From contig CANGRP010000050.1 in assembly GCA_947456005.1 (NCBI GenBank), positions 1-11,818 on the forward strand: 11,818 bases of DNA, written 5' to 3'. Below the pieces are notes generated by a model. That model searched no databases, had not been told where the DNA came from, and worked only from the letters and a program-made list of their open reading frames with translations. The number at the start of each line of letters is the position of its first letter. Position 1 is the first letter of the stretch. The translations under genes and the position numbers were made by a program. This DNA comes from Caulobacteraceae bacterium (GTDB lineage Bacteria > Pseudomonadota > Alphaproteobacteria > Caulobacterales > Caulobacteraceae). Shown one piece after another: positions 1 to 6,257 of the stretch.

Positions 1-680
1 GCCGAGATGATGTTGCGGTGGGAGGAGACCACGCCCTTGGGATGGCCGGTGGAGCCCGAGGTGTAGAAGATGGTGGCGTCATCGTCCGGGGCGATGTCGG
101 CGGCCGGCAGGGTCGCGTCCTTCGCCTCCGCCATCAGGTCCTCGTAGCGGAGGGCCTTGCCGGGCCGGTCCGCGCGGACGGCGATGACGGGCACGTCGAG
201 GTCGGACGAACAGCCCGCCAGCCGGTCCAGCCTTTCCTGGTCGGCGATGAAGACCTTCGCGCCGCAGTCCTTCAGGCCGTACTCCAGCTCGTCAGACTGC
301 CACAGGGCGTTCATCGCCACAGCGACGGCGCCGATGGAGGTGGCCGCCTGGTAGGAGATGACCCACTCGGGGAAGTTGCGCATGGAGAAGGCGACCCGGT
401 CGCCCTTGCCCACGCCGAAGCGCGAGACGAGCACGGAGGCCAGGCGGCCTGCGTCCCGGGTGACCTCGGCGAAGGTCATCCTCTCCTCGCCATAGACCAG
501 GAAGGTGGCGTCCGAGACCGCCGCGGCGAACATCTCGCGCAGGGTCGGCGGGGCGTTCACGAAGACCCTGCGCGGATAGCCGCCGATCTCGAAGGTCTCG
601 AGCGCGTAGGGCTGGCCGGGCGCCGTGAGGATGGCGAGGGCTTCGGCCCGGGTGGCGGGCGGGGATGCGGCGTCGGTCAT
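1..680 (-). CDS. Acyl-CoA synthetase / AMP-dependent ligase, N-terminal part (cut by window edge)
   Basis: Only the first 226 codons are in the window; the gene runs off its left end. The translation begins MTDAASPPATRAEALAIL. It shows the N-terminal half of the ANL (AMP-binding) superfamily: a FGVGKGDRVAFSMRN segment near residue 90, an MNALWQSDEL segment, and the ATP-binding P-loop YTSGSTGHPKG at residues 206-216. Such enzymes activate a carboxylic acid to acyl-AMP and then to acyl-CoA in the cytoplasm. The ATG at 680 lies 13 bases past the stop of the upstream acyl-CoA dehydrogenase, so it is probably the last or a late gene of a minus-strand operon. The ribosome site is weak (GGAAC), which suggests coupling to the upstream gene. 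Substrate cannot be read because the acyl pocket and C-terminal lid are missing; the neighbours suggest a fatty, branched or ring-derived acid. Confidence 0.93.
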   Translation of the reverse strand, partial: MTDAASPPATRAEALAILTAPGQPYALETFEIGGYPRRVFVNAPPTLREMFAAAVSDATFLVYGEERMTFAEVTRDAGRLASVLVSRFGVGKGDRVAFSMRNFPEWVISYQAATSIGAVAVAMNALWQSDELEYGLKDCGAKVFIADQERLDRLAGCSSDLDVPVIAVRADRPGKALRYEDLMAEAKDATLPAADIAPDDDATIFYTSGSTGHPKGVVSSHRNIIS

Positions 681-693
681 GGAAGTTCCGGGA

Positions 694-1818
694 TCAGAAA
701 AGGAGGCGGGCGAGCTTCTTGCGGTGGAAGGCGGCGTCGCCGAACTGGGCCGCATGCCAGATGGCCCGACGGCGATAGAGCTGGGCGTCGCAGTCCCAGG
801 TGAAGCCGAAGCCCCCGTGGAACTGGATCGAGCGGTCGGCGGCGAAGCTGTAGGCGACGTCGGCCGACGCCTTGGCCATGCGCACGGCGATCTCACCCGT
901 CCCCTGCTCATTGAAGCAGTGGGCGGCGCTGTAGAGATGCGACCGCGCCTGCTCATAGCGGGTGTAGGCGTCGACCATGGGGTGCTTCAGGGCCTGGTAG
1001 GAACCGATCACCTTGCCGAACTGGGTGCGGGTGCGCAGGTAGTCGAGGGTGTAGTCGATGCAGGCCTGGGTCCCACCCACCATGTCGGCGGCGGCCAGGA
1101 GGTTGGCGGCCAGGTGAAGGTGCTCAAGGGTCGCCAGGGCCCGGCCGGGGTCCAGCAGGCGGTCCTCCGCCACGATCACGCCGTCGAGGGTCAGGCTGAA
1201 GGACCGGCGGGTCTCGTCGATCACCGTCTCCCGGCGCAGCGCCCCTGCCGGCAGGTCGTCCGGGGTCAGGAGGACCAGGGCCGGGGCGCCGTCCAGCCGG
1301 ACCGCGACGATCAGCCGGCGCGCTGCGCCGGCGTCACTCACCAGGATCTTGCGCCCGGAGAGGGACAGCCGGCCACCGTCGCCCCGGCGCGCCACAGCAG
1401 AGATCGTGTCCGGCTCCCAGTCGGTGTCCGGCTCCCCGAGGGCGACCGAGGCCGCCTCTCCCGCGGCGAGGCGCGGCAGGTGCTCCAGCTTCTGGGCCTC
1501 GGTCCCGCCGGCGACCAGGGCCTGGGCGGCCAGGGTGGTGGAGATGAAGGGCCCGGCCACCAGCCGGCGCCCCATCTGCTCGACGAGGGGAACCACCTCG
1601 GCAAGGCCAAGGCCCGAGCCGCCATAGGCCTCGGGGATGGCCACGCCGAGCCAGCCCAGGTCGCCCATCTCGGCCCAGACCGCCCGGTCGTGGCCCAGCT
1701 CGTCCGCCATCAGGCGGCGCACGGTCGCCACGGGCGAGCGGCGCTGGCAGAAGTCCGTGGCGACCTCCAGGAGGGTCGCCTGGTCCTCGGAGAATCCGAT
1801 CCGTCCCAGGTCCTTCAT
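694..1818 (-). CDS. Acyl-CoA dehydrogenase, probable non-catalytic partner subunit (B)
   Basis: A 374-residue flavoprotein-fold acyl-CoA dehydrogenase. Visible landmarks are the N-terminal helical segment with LGVAIPEAYGGSGLGL (58-72), RTQFGKVIGSYQALKH (264-279) and QFHGGFGFTWDCDAQLYRRR (332-351), typical of the family's C-terminal domain. The middle-domain motif usually read as a variant of EPGxGSD is replaced by LGEPDTDWEPD (128-137). The chain ends soon after the HGGFGFTW region, without the usual C-terminal GTSQIQ helix, so one flavin/substrate half-site looks incomplete. The ATG at 1818 is chosen because GGAGG (1827-1831) lies 8 bases upstream; a reading frame extends further but overlaps the preceding gene. 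The stop of dehydrogenase A (TGA) runs directly into this ribosome site, so translation is likely coupled. Family knowledge: some acyl-CoA dehydrogenases, for example the mycobacterial steroid side-chain enzymes, are heterotetramers of two adjacent-gene subunits. That this is such a partner is inference. Confidence 0.9.
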   Translation of the reverse strand: MKDLGRIGFSEDQATLLEVATDFCQRRSPVATVRRLMADELGHDRAVWAEMGDLGWLGVAIPEAYGGSGLGLAEVVPLVEQMGRRLVAGPFISTTLAAQALVAGGTEAQKLEHLPRLAAGEAASVALGEPDTDWEPDTISAVARRGDGGRLSLSGRKILVSDAGAARRLIVAVRLDGAPALVLLTPDDLPAGALRRETVIDETRRSFSLTLDGVIVAEDRLLDPGRALATLEHLHLAANLLAAADMVGGTQACIDYTLDYLRTRTQFGKVIGSYQALKHPMVDAYTRYEQARSHLYSAAHCFNEQGTGEIAVRMAKASADVAYSFAADRSIQFHGGFGFTWDCDAQLYRRRAIWHAAQFGDAAFHRKKLARLLF

Positions 1819-1831
1819 CGAGCGCGCCTCC

Positions 1832-3040
1832 TCAGGACTTCGGCAGGCCGAGCACGTGCTCGCCCACGATGTTGGCCTGGATCTGCGAGGTGCCCCCGCC
1901 GATCGTCGCCGAGAAGGCGTTGAGGTAGTTGCGAGCCCAAAGGCCGTTGTCCACCGCATCGGGCTCATCGACATAGTAGGCGCCCCGGGCGCCCGTCAGC
2001 CGGACGGCGAAGTCGTTGAGGCGGCGGGACATCTCCGTGCCCATCAGCTTGGAGGCCAGGGGAATCCCCTGGGGCCGGTCGGCCACCAGCTCAGGCACCT
2101 GGGTGCGCTGGCCATTGAGGGTCAGGGCCTGGATCTCCATCAGGAAGCCGACCATCTCGTCGGCCACCAGGGGATCGTCCAGCACGGGTTGGCCGCCCCT
2201 CTGGGTGCGCCGGGCCAGATCGAAGACGTCGAAGGCGTTGGCGCCTACCGAGACATAGCCGCCGGCCTGTCCGCCCCGGGCGCCGCGCTCGTACTCCAGG
2301 GTGCGCATGGCCACCTTCCAGCCGCCGCCCTCGGGGCCGACCAGGCCCTCGGCCGGGGCCTTGGCGTCGGTGAAGAAGGTCTGGGTGAAGCCGTGCTCGC
2401 CGGTCAGCTTGCGGATCGGGACGGTCTCGATCCCGGGCGCCTTCATGGGCATGAGGAAGAAGCTCAGGCCGTCATACTTGCGCTCAGTGGAGGGATCGGT
2501 CCGGGCCAGCAGGATCATGTACTTCGCGTACCGCCCGAGGGTGGTCCAGATCTTCGAGCCGTTGACGACATAGTGGTCGCCATTGCGCACCGCCCGGGTC
2601 TGGGCCGAGCCCAGGTCGGAGCCGTGGCCCGGCTCGGAGAAGCCCTGGCACCAGATGTCCTCGGCCGAAAGGATGCCCTTCAGGTAGGCCGCCTTCTGCG
2701 CCTCGGTCCCCATTTCCAGGATCAGGGGGCCCGCCCAGTTGATGCCGATGGCGTTGAGCATGATGGGGCCTTGGTGCTTGCGCATGGCCCGGGTGGCGGC
2801 GTTCTGGAAGGCCTGGGGCAGGCCGCCGCCGCCGTAGGCCTTCGGCCAGGCCGCGCCCAGGTAGCCGGCCTCCCAGACCTTGTTCTGCCAGTCGCGCAGG
2901 AAGTGGAACTGGTCGTCCGTTCCCACCTCCATGAAGGTCAGGGGCAGCATGAAGCCAGGGTCGCGGACAACGTTCTCGGCGCACCAGGCGTCGGCCTGCT
3001 CGGCGAATGCGGCGAGGTCCTTGGGGTCAACTGTGCTCAT
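1832..3040 (-). CDS. Acyl-CoA dehydrogenase, probable catalytic subunit (A)
   Basis: A 402-residue, full-length FAD-dependent acyl-CoA dehydrogenase, which introduces a trans-2,3 double bond in an acyl-CoA. Domains in order: N-terminal helices (about 1-125, with LGAAWPKAYGGGG at 61-73), the beta domain with WCQGFSEPGHGSDLGS (130-145) and NGSKIWTT (160-167), and a C-terminal helical domain ending GGGTSQIQANIVGEHVLGL (381-399). The position that carries the catalytic Glu in medium-chain enzymes (before GTSQIQ) is Gly here. A Glu in TLEYERG (Glu251) sits where isovaleryl-CoA and long-chain type enzymes place the base, so it is the likely catalytic residue; this is inferred by eye. The ATG at 3040 follows GGGAG (3048-3052) by 7 bases. 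It lies 50 bases after the GST gene and 13 bases before dehydrogenase B, in one operon. The substrate is not determinable; the pairing resembles steroid or branched side-chain dehydrogenases. Confidence 0.94.
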   Translation of the reverse strand: MSTVDPKDLAAFAEQADAWCAENVVRDPGFMLPLTFMEVGTDDQFHFLRDWQNKVWEAGYLGAAWPKAYGGGGLPQAFQNAATRAMRKHQGPIMLNAIGINWAGPLILEMGTEAQKAAYLKGILSAEDIWCQGFSEPGHGSDLGSAQTRAVRNGDHYVVNGSKIWTTLGRYAKYMILLARTDPSTERKYDGLSFFLMPMKAPGIETVPIRKLTGEHGFTQTFFTDAKAPAEGLVGPEGGGWKVAMRTLEYERGARGGQAGGYVSVGANAFDVFDLARRTQRGGQPVLDDPLVADEMVGFLMEIQALTLNGQRTQVPELVADRPQGIPLASKLMGTEMSRRLNDFAVRLTGARGAYYVDEPDAVDNGLWARNYLNAFSATIGGGTSQIQANIVGEHVLGLPKS

Positions 3041-3052
3041 GGTCTCACTCCC

Positions 3053-3065
3053 GGGGCGTGGCCCC
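3053..3065. other. Small GC hairpin between GST and acyl-CoA dehydrogenase A
   Basis: GGGGC-GTG-GCCCC forms a perfect 5-bp stem with a 3-base loop in the 50-base gap between the GST stop and the dehydrogenase A start, just upstream of the latter's ribosome site. There is no T-tract on either strand, so it is not a convincing terminator. It could modulate mRNA stability or be chance in GC-rich DNA. Confidence 0.3.
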
Positions 3066-3090
3066 TCACTGTCACGGGCATACCGTCCGG

Positions 3091-3714
3091 TCAGTCCGCC
3101 CGGACGGCCTGCTTTTCGCGGGCCCGGCGGAAGGCCGGACGCTCCTTGAGGCGCTCAAGATAGTCGCGGCTGCGAGGCTTGTAGCGCTCCGCGAGGCCGA
3201 GGGTCTCGCCCAGGAAGAGGGCGTAGTGGACCGCGATGTCCGCCATGGTGAAGCGCCCGGCGCACAGGAACTCCCGGTCCTCGAGGGCCGCCTCGACGCT
3301 GCGGAGGCGCGACAGGTACCAGACCGTGTAGTCCTCGGCCGCCTGCGGCAGCCGGCGCTCCTTCGGCTCGAGGCGCGTGTAGCGCAGGACGATAGTCTGG
3401 GGAAAGGTCAGGGTGGCGTCGCTCCGGTACATCCAGTTGAGGTACTCGCCGTAGGCCGGCTCGGAGGGATCGACCCGCAGGTCGGTAGGCGCGAACTTCT
3501 CGCCCAGGTAATGGCAGATGCCCGTGGACTCGGTGAGGGTGACGGCGCCATCGACAAATGTCGGGACCGTGCCCAGGGGGTTGATGTTGAGGTAGCCGGG
3601 ATGGGTCGCGCGGGGCGGGAAGGCCATGTTGACCAGCTCATATTCGGCGCCCAGCTCCTCCAGCGCCCAGAGGGGACGCAGGGAACGCGCGTCGGCGCAG
3701 TGATAGAGCTTCAT
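3091..3714 (-). CDS. Glutathione S-transferase family protein
   Basis: A 207-residue protein with the two-domain cytosolic GST layout. The N-terminal thioredoxin-like domain (about 1-80) begins directly with the first strand MKLYHCADARSLRPLWALEE, has the cis-proline segment GTVPTFVDG, and the glutathione gamma-glutamyl-binding ES in TESTGICHYLGE. The C-terminal helical domain follows, with FLCAGRFTMADIAVHYAL, the conserved N-capping/hydrophobic-staple region of GSTs. The possible catalytic residue near the N-terminus is a Ser or Cys rather than clearly Tyr, so the class cannot be named. The ATG at 3714 is preferred over the one at 3744 because it is preceded by GGGGAGG (3718-3724) and matches the usual GST start. 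It heads a run with two acyl-CoA dehydrogenases and an acyl-CoA synthetase, so it may detoxify a reactive enoyl intermediate or take part in aromatic/steroid catabolism; that role is inference. Confidence 0.93.
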   Translation of the reverse strand: MKLYHCADARSLRPLWALEELGAEYELVNMAFPPRATHPGYLNINPLGTVPTFVDGAVTLTESTGICHYLGEKFAPTDLRVDPSEPAYGEYLNWMYRSDATLTFPQTIVLRYTRLEPKERRLPQAAEDYTVWYLSRLRSVEAALEDREFLCAGRFTMADIAVHYALFLGETLGLAERYKPRSRDYLERLKERPAFRRAREKQAVRAD

Positions 3715-3717
3715 GGT

Positions 3718-3724
3718 CCTCCCC
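3718..3724 (-). promoter_or_regulatory. Ribosome binding site that decides the GST start
   Basis: On the minus strand GGGGAGG ends 3 bases before the ATG at 3714. Spacing is shorter than usual, but the complementarity to the 16S anti-Shine-Dalgarno is strong. The alternative ATG at 3744 has only a weak AAGG before it and would add ten residues ahead of the first GST beta-strand. Confidence 0.6.
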
Positions 3725-3741
3725 GGACTTTGCAGTCGCTC

Positions 3742-3770
3742 CATACACCTTATTCAAATTTCGCGGACAA
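3742..3770 (-). promoter_or_regulatory. Candidate sigma-70-type promoter for the GST/acyl-CoA dehydrogenase run
   Basis: On the minus strand TTGTCC (3765-3770) and TGTATG (3742-3747) are separated by exactly 17 bases, within an AT-rich island that stands out in this GC-rich DNA. Initiation would fall near 3735, giving a leader of roughly 20 bases with the GST ribosome site inside it. The -35 agrees with TTGAC(A/G) at four of six positions; the -10 match is moderate. The same AT-rich island could also hold a plus-strand promoter for the MoxR gene (TTGCAG at 3730-3735, TATTCA at 3751-3756), but that spacing is only 15. Confidence 0.4.
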
Positions 3771-3786
3771 GGAAGGGATCACGGTT

Positions 3787-3831
3787 GGTCTGGCCCGCTC
3801 TGTCCGCTAATGCTCGCACCAGACCGGACAG
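3787..3831. repeat. Interleaved inverted repeats in the leader of the MoxR-type gene
   Basis: Two 7-base inverted repeats overlap in order A-B-A'-B': GGTCTGG (3787-3793) with CCAGACC (3819-3825), and CTGTCCG (3800-3806) with CGGACAG (3825-3831). Arms A' and B' share one base. As RNA the two hairpins would be partly mutually exclusive; as DNA they could be operator half-sites. They lie 25-80 bases upstream of the ribosome site (GGGGGAGAG, 3856-3864) of the ATPase gene, in the divergent region 3715-3867, which otherwise holds no gene. Confidence 0.4.
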
Positions 3832-3867
3832 GAACAGGACCCGCGAGCAGCGGGCGGGGGAGAGCAT

Positions 3868-4830
3868 ATGACGGACGGGGCGAAGCAGAAGGAGACGCCG
3901 GCGGGCCTGGCCTCGGTGGAGGCGGTGACGCAGATGCTGGCGGGAACCGGCTACATCGCCACGCCGGAGATCGCCACGGCGGTCTATCTGGCCCACCACC
4001 TTCGCAAGCCCGTCCTGATCGAGGGCCCCGCCGGGGTCGGCAAGACCGACCTCGCCCGGTCGGTCGCCCTGGGCCTGGAACAGCCCCTGATCCGCATGCA
4101 GTGCTATGAGGGCCTGGATGAGTCCAAGGCCCTGTACGAATGGAAGTATGGCAAGCAGCTTCTCTACACCCAGATCCTGAAGGACAAGATCGGCCACCTG
4201 GTCGAGGACGCCGACAGCCTGGACGAGGCCCTGCACAAGCTGACCGGCTTCCAGGACATCTTCTTCTCCCGCGACTTCCTTGAGCCGCGGCCCCTGCTGA
4301 AGGCCATGGAGCAGTCCACCGGCTCAGTCCTGCTGATCGACGAGATCGACAAGTCCGACGAGGAGTTCGAGGCCCTGCTGCTGGAGGTCCTGTCCGACTA
4401 CCAGGTCACCGTGCCGGAGATCGGCACCATCGCCGCCCAGGTCCCGCCGCTGGTCGTCCTGACGTCCAACGCGACGCGCGAACTGGGCGACGCCCTGAAG
4501 CGCCGCTGCCTGCACCTGCATATCGACTTCCCCGATGCGGACCTGGAGGCGCGGATCGTCCGTACACGGGTGCCCGAGGTGACCGAGCGGCTGCTGGAGC
4601 GGCTGGTGGACTTCGTCCAGGCGGTGCGGGGCGAGAATATCCGCAAGCTGCCCTCGATCAGTGAGACCATCGACTGGGCCCGCACCCTGATCCTGCTGCA
4701 CGCGGACTCGCTGGACCCGGCCCTGGTGCGCTCGACCCTGAACGTCATCCTCAAGCGCCAGTCCGACATCGCCGAGGTGGCGGGCAAGGTGGAGGCCCTT
4801 CTGGTGGGCGGGGACAAGGCCGGCCGCTGA
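3868..4830 (+). CDS. MoxR-family AAA+ ATPase, CoxD-like
   Basis: A 320-residue AAA+ ATPase. Walker A is GPAGVGKT (53-60), Walker B is VLLIDEID (154-161), sensor 1 is the TSN at 199-201, a candidate arginine finger lies in LGDALKRRC (207-214), and the sensor-2 region has LPSISETIDWARTL (261-274). This is the MoxR branch; CoxD of carbon-monoxide-oxidising bacteria is the best-known relative, where it works with CoxE to mature the molybdenum-copper active site of CO dehydrogenase. MoxR ATPases generally act with a VWA-domain protein as a chaperone or metal-insertion machine, and the next gene encodes one. The start is set by GGGGGAGAG (3856-3864) just before the ATG. The stop overlaps the next start by one base (TGATG), indicating translational coupling and a likely fixed stoichiometry. 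No CO dehydrogenase genes are in the window, so the client is unknown. Confidence 0.93.
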   Translation: MTDGAKQKETPAGLASVEAVTQMLAGTGYIATPEIATAVYLAHHLRKPVLIEGPAGVGKTDLARSVALGLEQPLIRMQCYEGLDESKALYEWKYGKQLLYTQILKDKIGHLVEDADSLDEALHKLTGFQDIFFSRDFLEPRPLLKAMEQSTGSVLLIDEIDKSDEEFEALLLEVLSDYQVTVPEIGTIAAQVPPLVVLTSNATRELGDALKRRCLHLHIDFPDADLEARIVRTRVPEVTERLLERLVDFVQAVRGENIRKLPSISETIDWARTLILLHADSLDPALVRSTLNVILKRQSDIAEVAGKVEALLVGGDKAGR

Positions 4831-6245
4831 TGGAGCGGACCCTCACCCGCTACATCCGCGCCCTCCGCTCCGCCGGCGCCGGGGTGTCGACCACCGAGGC
4901 CATGGATGCGGCGCGGACTGTGGACGTCGTCGGCTGGGCGGACCGGGGCGTCCTGAAAACCGCGCTGGGAACGGTGCTGGCCAAGTCCGTCGAGGAAAAG
5001 GCCATCCACGACCAGCTGTTCGAACTCTACTTCAGCCGTGAAGCGGCCTCGGCCGCCGCGGCGGAGGGACAGACCGGCGAAAGCGGCGATCCCGACACCG
5101 GACGCCCCGGCGATGGCGAGGCCGGCGCGGATCCCCAGCCGGGTGACGCCGATGGGGGTGAAGGCGGCGAGGGGGGCGATCCCGTTGAGGCCCTGGCGGC
5201 CCTGGCGCAGGGCAAGAACCCCGGGCAGCTGGCCATGGCCCTGGAGCGGGCGGGCGCCGCGGCGGGGGTGGACGAGATCCGCTTCGCCACCCAGTCGGGA
5301 TATTTCGTCCGCAAGATGATGGAGACCATGGGCGTCGAGGCCCTTGAGGCCCGGCTCATGGAAGCCCTCTCCCGGCGCACCCCCGAGGGCGAGGCGGAGG
5401 CCGAGGGGCTGATCGGGACGCGCTCGGCCCTGCAGAAGCAGGCCCGCGCCTTCGTCGAGGCCCGGTTCGAGATCTACGGGAGGTCGGCGCAGGACGCCTT
5501 CATGAACGAGATCCTGGCCGAGCGCAGCTTTGGCGCCCTGGGACGCAGCGACACCGAGCGCATGCGCGCCCTGGTCGAGCGCATGGCCAAGCGCCTGGCG
5601 GTGCGGCACGCCCGTCGCCGCAAGGTGAAGGACCGGGGCCGGCTGGACGTGCGACGCACCCTGCGCGCCAACGCCGGCCACGACGGCGTGCCCTTCGACA
5701 TCGTCTGGAAGATCAAGCGCAAGGACCGGCCCAAGATCGTGGCCGTCTGCGACGTCTCGGGCTCGGTGGCCCAGTATGTCCGCTTCCTGCTGCTCTTCCT
5801 GCACGCCCTGAAGGAGAAGGTCACCGACCTTGAGACCTTCGCCTTCTCGGCCCACCTGGCCGATGTCAGCCGGCCGCTGGAGACCCTGCCCTTCGAGACC
5901 GCCATGCGGGCCATCGTCGACGAGGTGGGCTCGGGCGGGACCGACTATGGCGCGGCCTTCCTCGAGCTCGACCGGGACTTCGGCGAGGTCATCGACCGGC
6001 GCACCACCGTGCTGGTGCTGGGCGACGGCCGCTCGAACTATTCGAACCCCCGCCTGGACGTCTTCAAGCAGATCGCCGACCAGGCCAAGCGGCTGGTCTG
6101 GCTGTGCCCGGAGCCGGCGACGAACTGGGGCTCGGGGGACAGCTGCCTGCTGGAATACCGCCCCTTCTGCACGCTTCTCACCCAGTGCTCGACCGTCACC
6201 GACCTGGAACGGGCGCTCGACGAAATCCTGATGGCCTACGACTAG
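4830..6245 (+). CDS. VWA-domain protein, CoxE-like partner of the MoxR ATPase
   Basis: A 471-residue cytoplasmic protein. Residues 1-75 are a helical N-terminal segment. Residues 79-117 form a low-complexity Gly/Asp/Glu-rich linker. Residues 250-290 hold the basic stretch characteristic of CoxE-type proteins (AVRHARRRKVKDRGRLDVRR region), followed by GVPFDIVWKIK. The VWA domain starts at PKIVAVCDVSGSV, with metal-ion-dependent adhesion site residues Asp308, Ser310 and Ser312, Thr371 in GSGGTDYG, and Asp399 in LGDGRSN, so a complete MIDAS appears present. The C-terminal tail carries four cysteines in 28 residues (426, 439, 447, 453). It is somewhat longer than the roughly 400 residues I associate with CoxE, mainly because of the linker. 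The ATG sits in the overlap TGATG with the upstream ATPase, and the pair presumably forms one complex that remodels or metallates an enzyme. The client protein is not identifiable from this window. Confidence 0.92.
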   Translation: MERTLTRYIRALRSAGAGVSTTEAMDAARTVDVVGWADRGVLKTALGTVLAKSVEEKAIHDQLFELYFSREAASAAAAEGQTGESGDPDTGRPGDGEAGADPQPGDADGGEGGEGGDPVEALAALAQGKNPGQLAMALERAGAAAGVDEIRFATQSGYFVRKMMETMGVEALEARLMEALSRRTPEGEAEAEGLIGTRSALQKQARAFVEARFEIYGRSAQDAFMNEILAERSFGALGRSDTERMRALVERMAKRLAVRHARRRKVKDRGRLDVRRTLRANAGHDGVPFDIVWKIKRKDRPKIVAVCDVSGSVAQYVRFLLLFLHALKEKVTDLETFAFSAHLADVSRPLETLPFETAMRAIVDEVGSGGTDYGAAFLELDRDFGEVIDRRTTVLVLGDGRSNYSNPRLDVFKQIADQAKRLVWLCPEPATNWGSGDSCLLEYRPFCTLLTQCSTVTDLERALDEILMAYD

Positions 6246-6248
6246 GAG
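6244..6248 (+). promoter_or_regulatory. Ribosome site overlapping the CoxE-like stop
   Basis: AGGAG at 6244-6248 overlaps the TAG stop of the VWA gene and precedes the short-chain dehydrogenase ATG (6258) by 9 bases. This fixes that start and suggests that the dehydrogenase is co-translated with the ATPase/VWA pair. Confidence 0.65.
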
Positions 6249-6257
6249 ACCCGCCCC

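Noticed and set aside
625..3163. Long plus-strand open frames opposite the acyl-CoA dehydrogenases
   Set aside because: Same high-GC mirror effect. The minus-strand translations carry clear acyl-CoA dehydrogenase motifs and ribosome sites.
3787..3831. Reading the interleaved repeats as a classical H-type RNA pseudoknot
   Set aside because: The loop between A' and B' would be zero bases while the loop between B and A' is 12, which is poor geometry for a 7-bp stem 2. Exclusive hairpins or protein sites are more plausible.
3868..6245. Calling the ATPase/VWA pair part of a CO dehydrogenase operon
   Set aside because: No large, medium or small CO dehydrogenase subunit genes are present in the window, so only the family resemblance can be stated.
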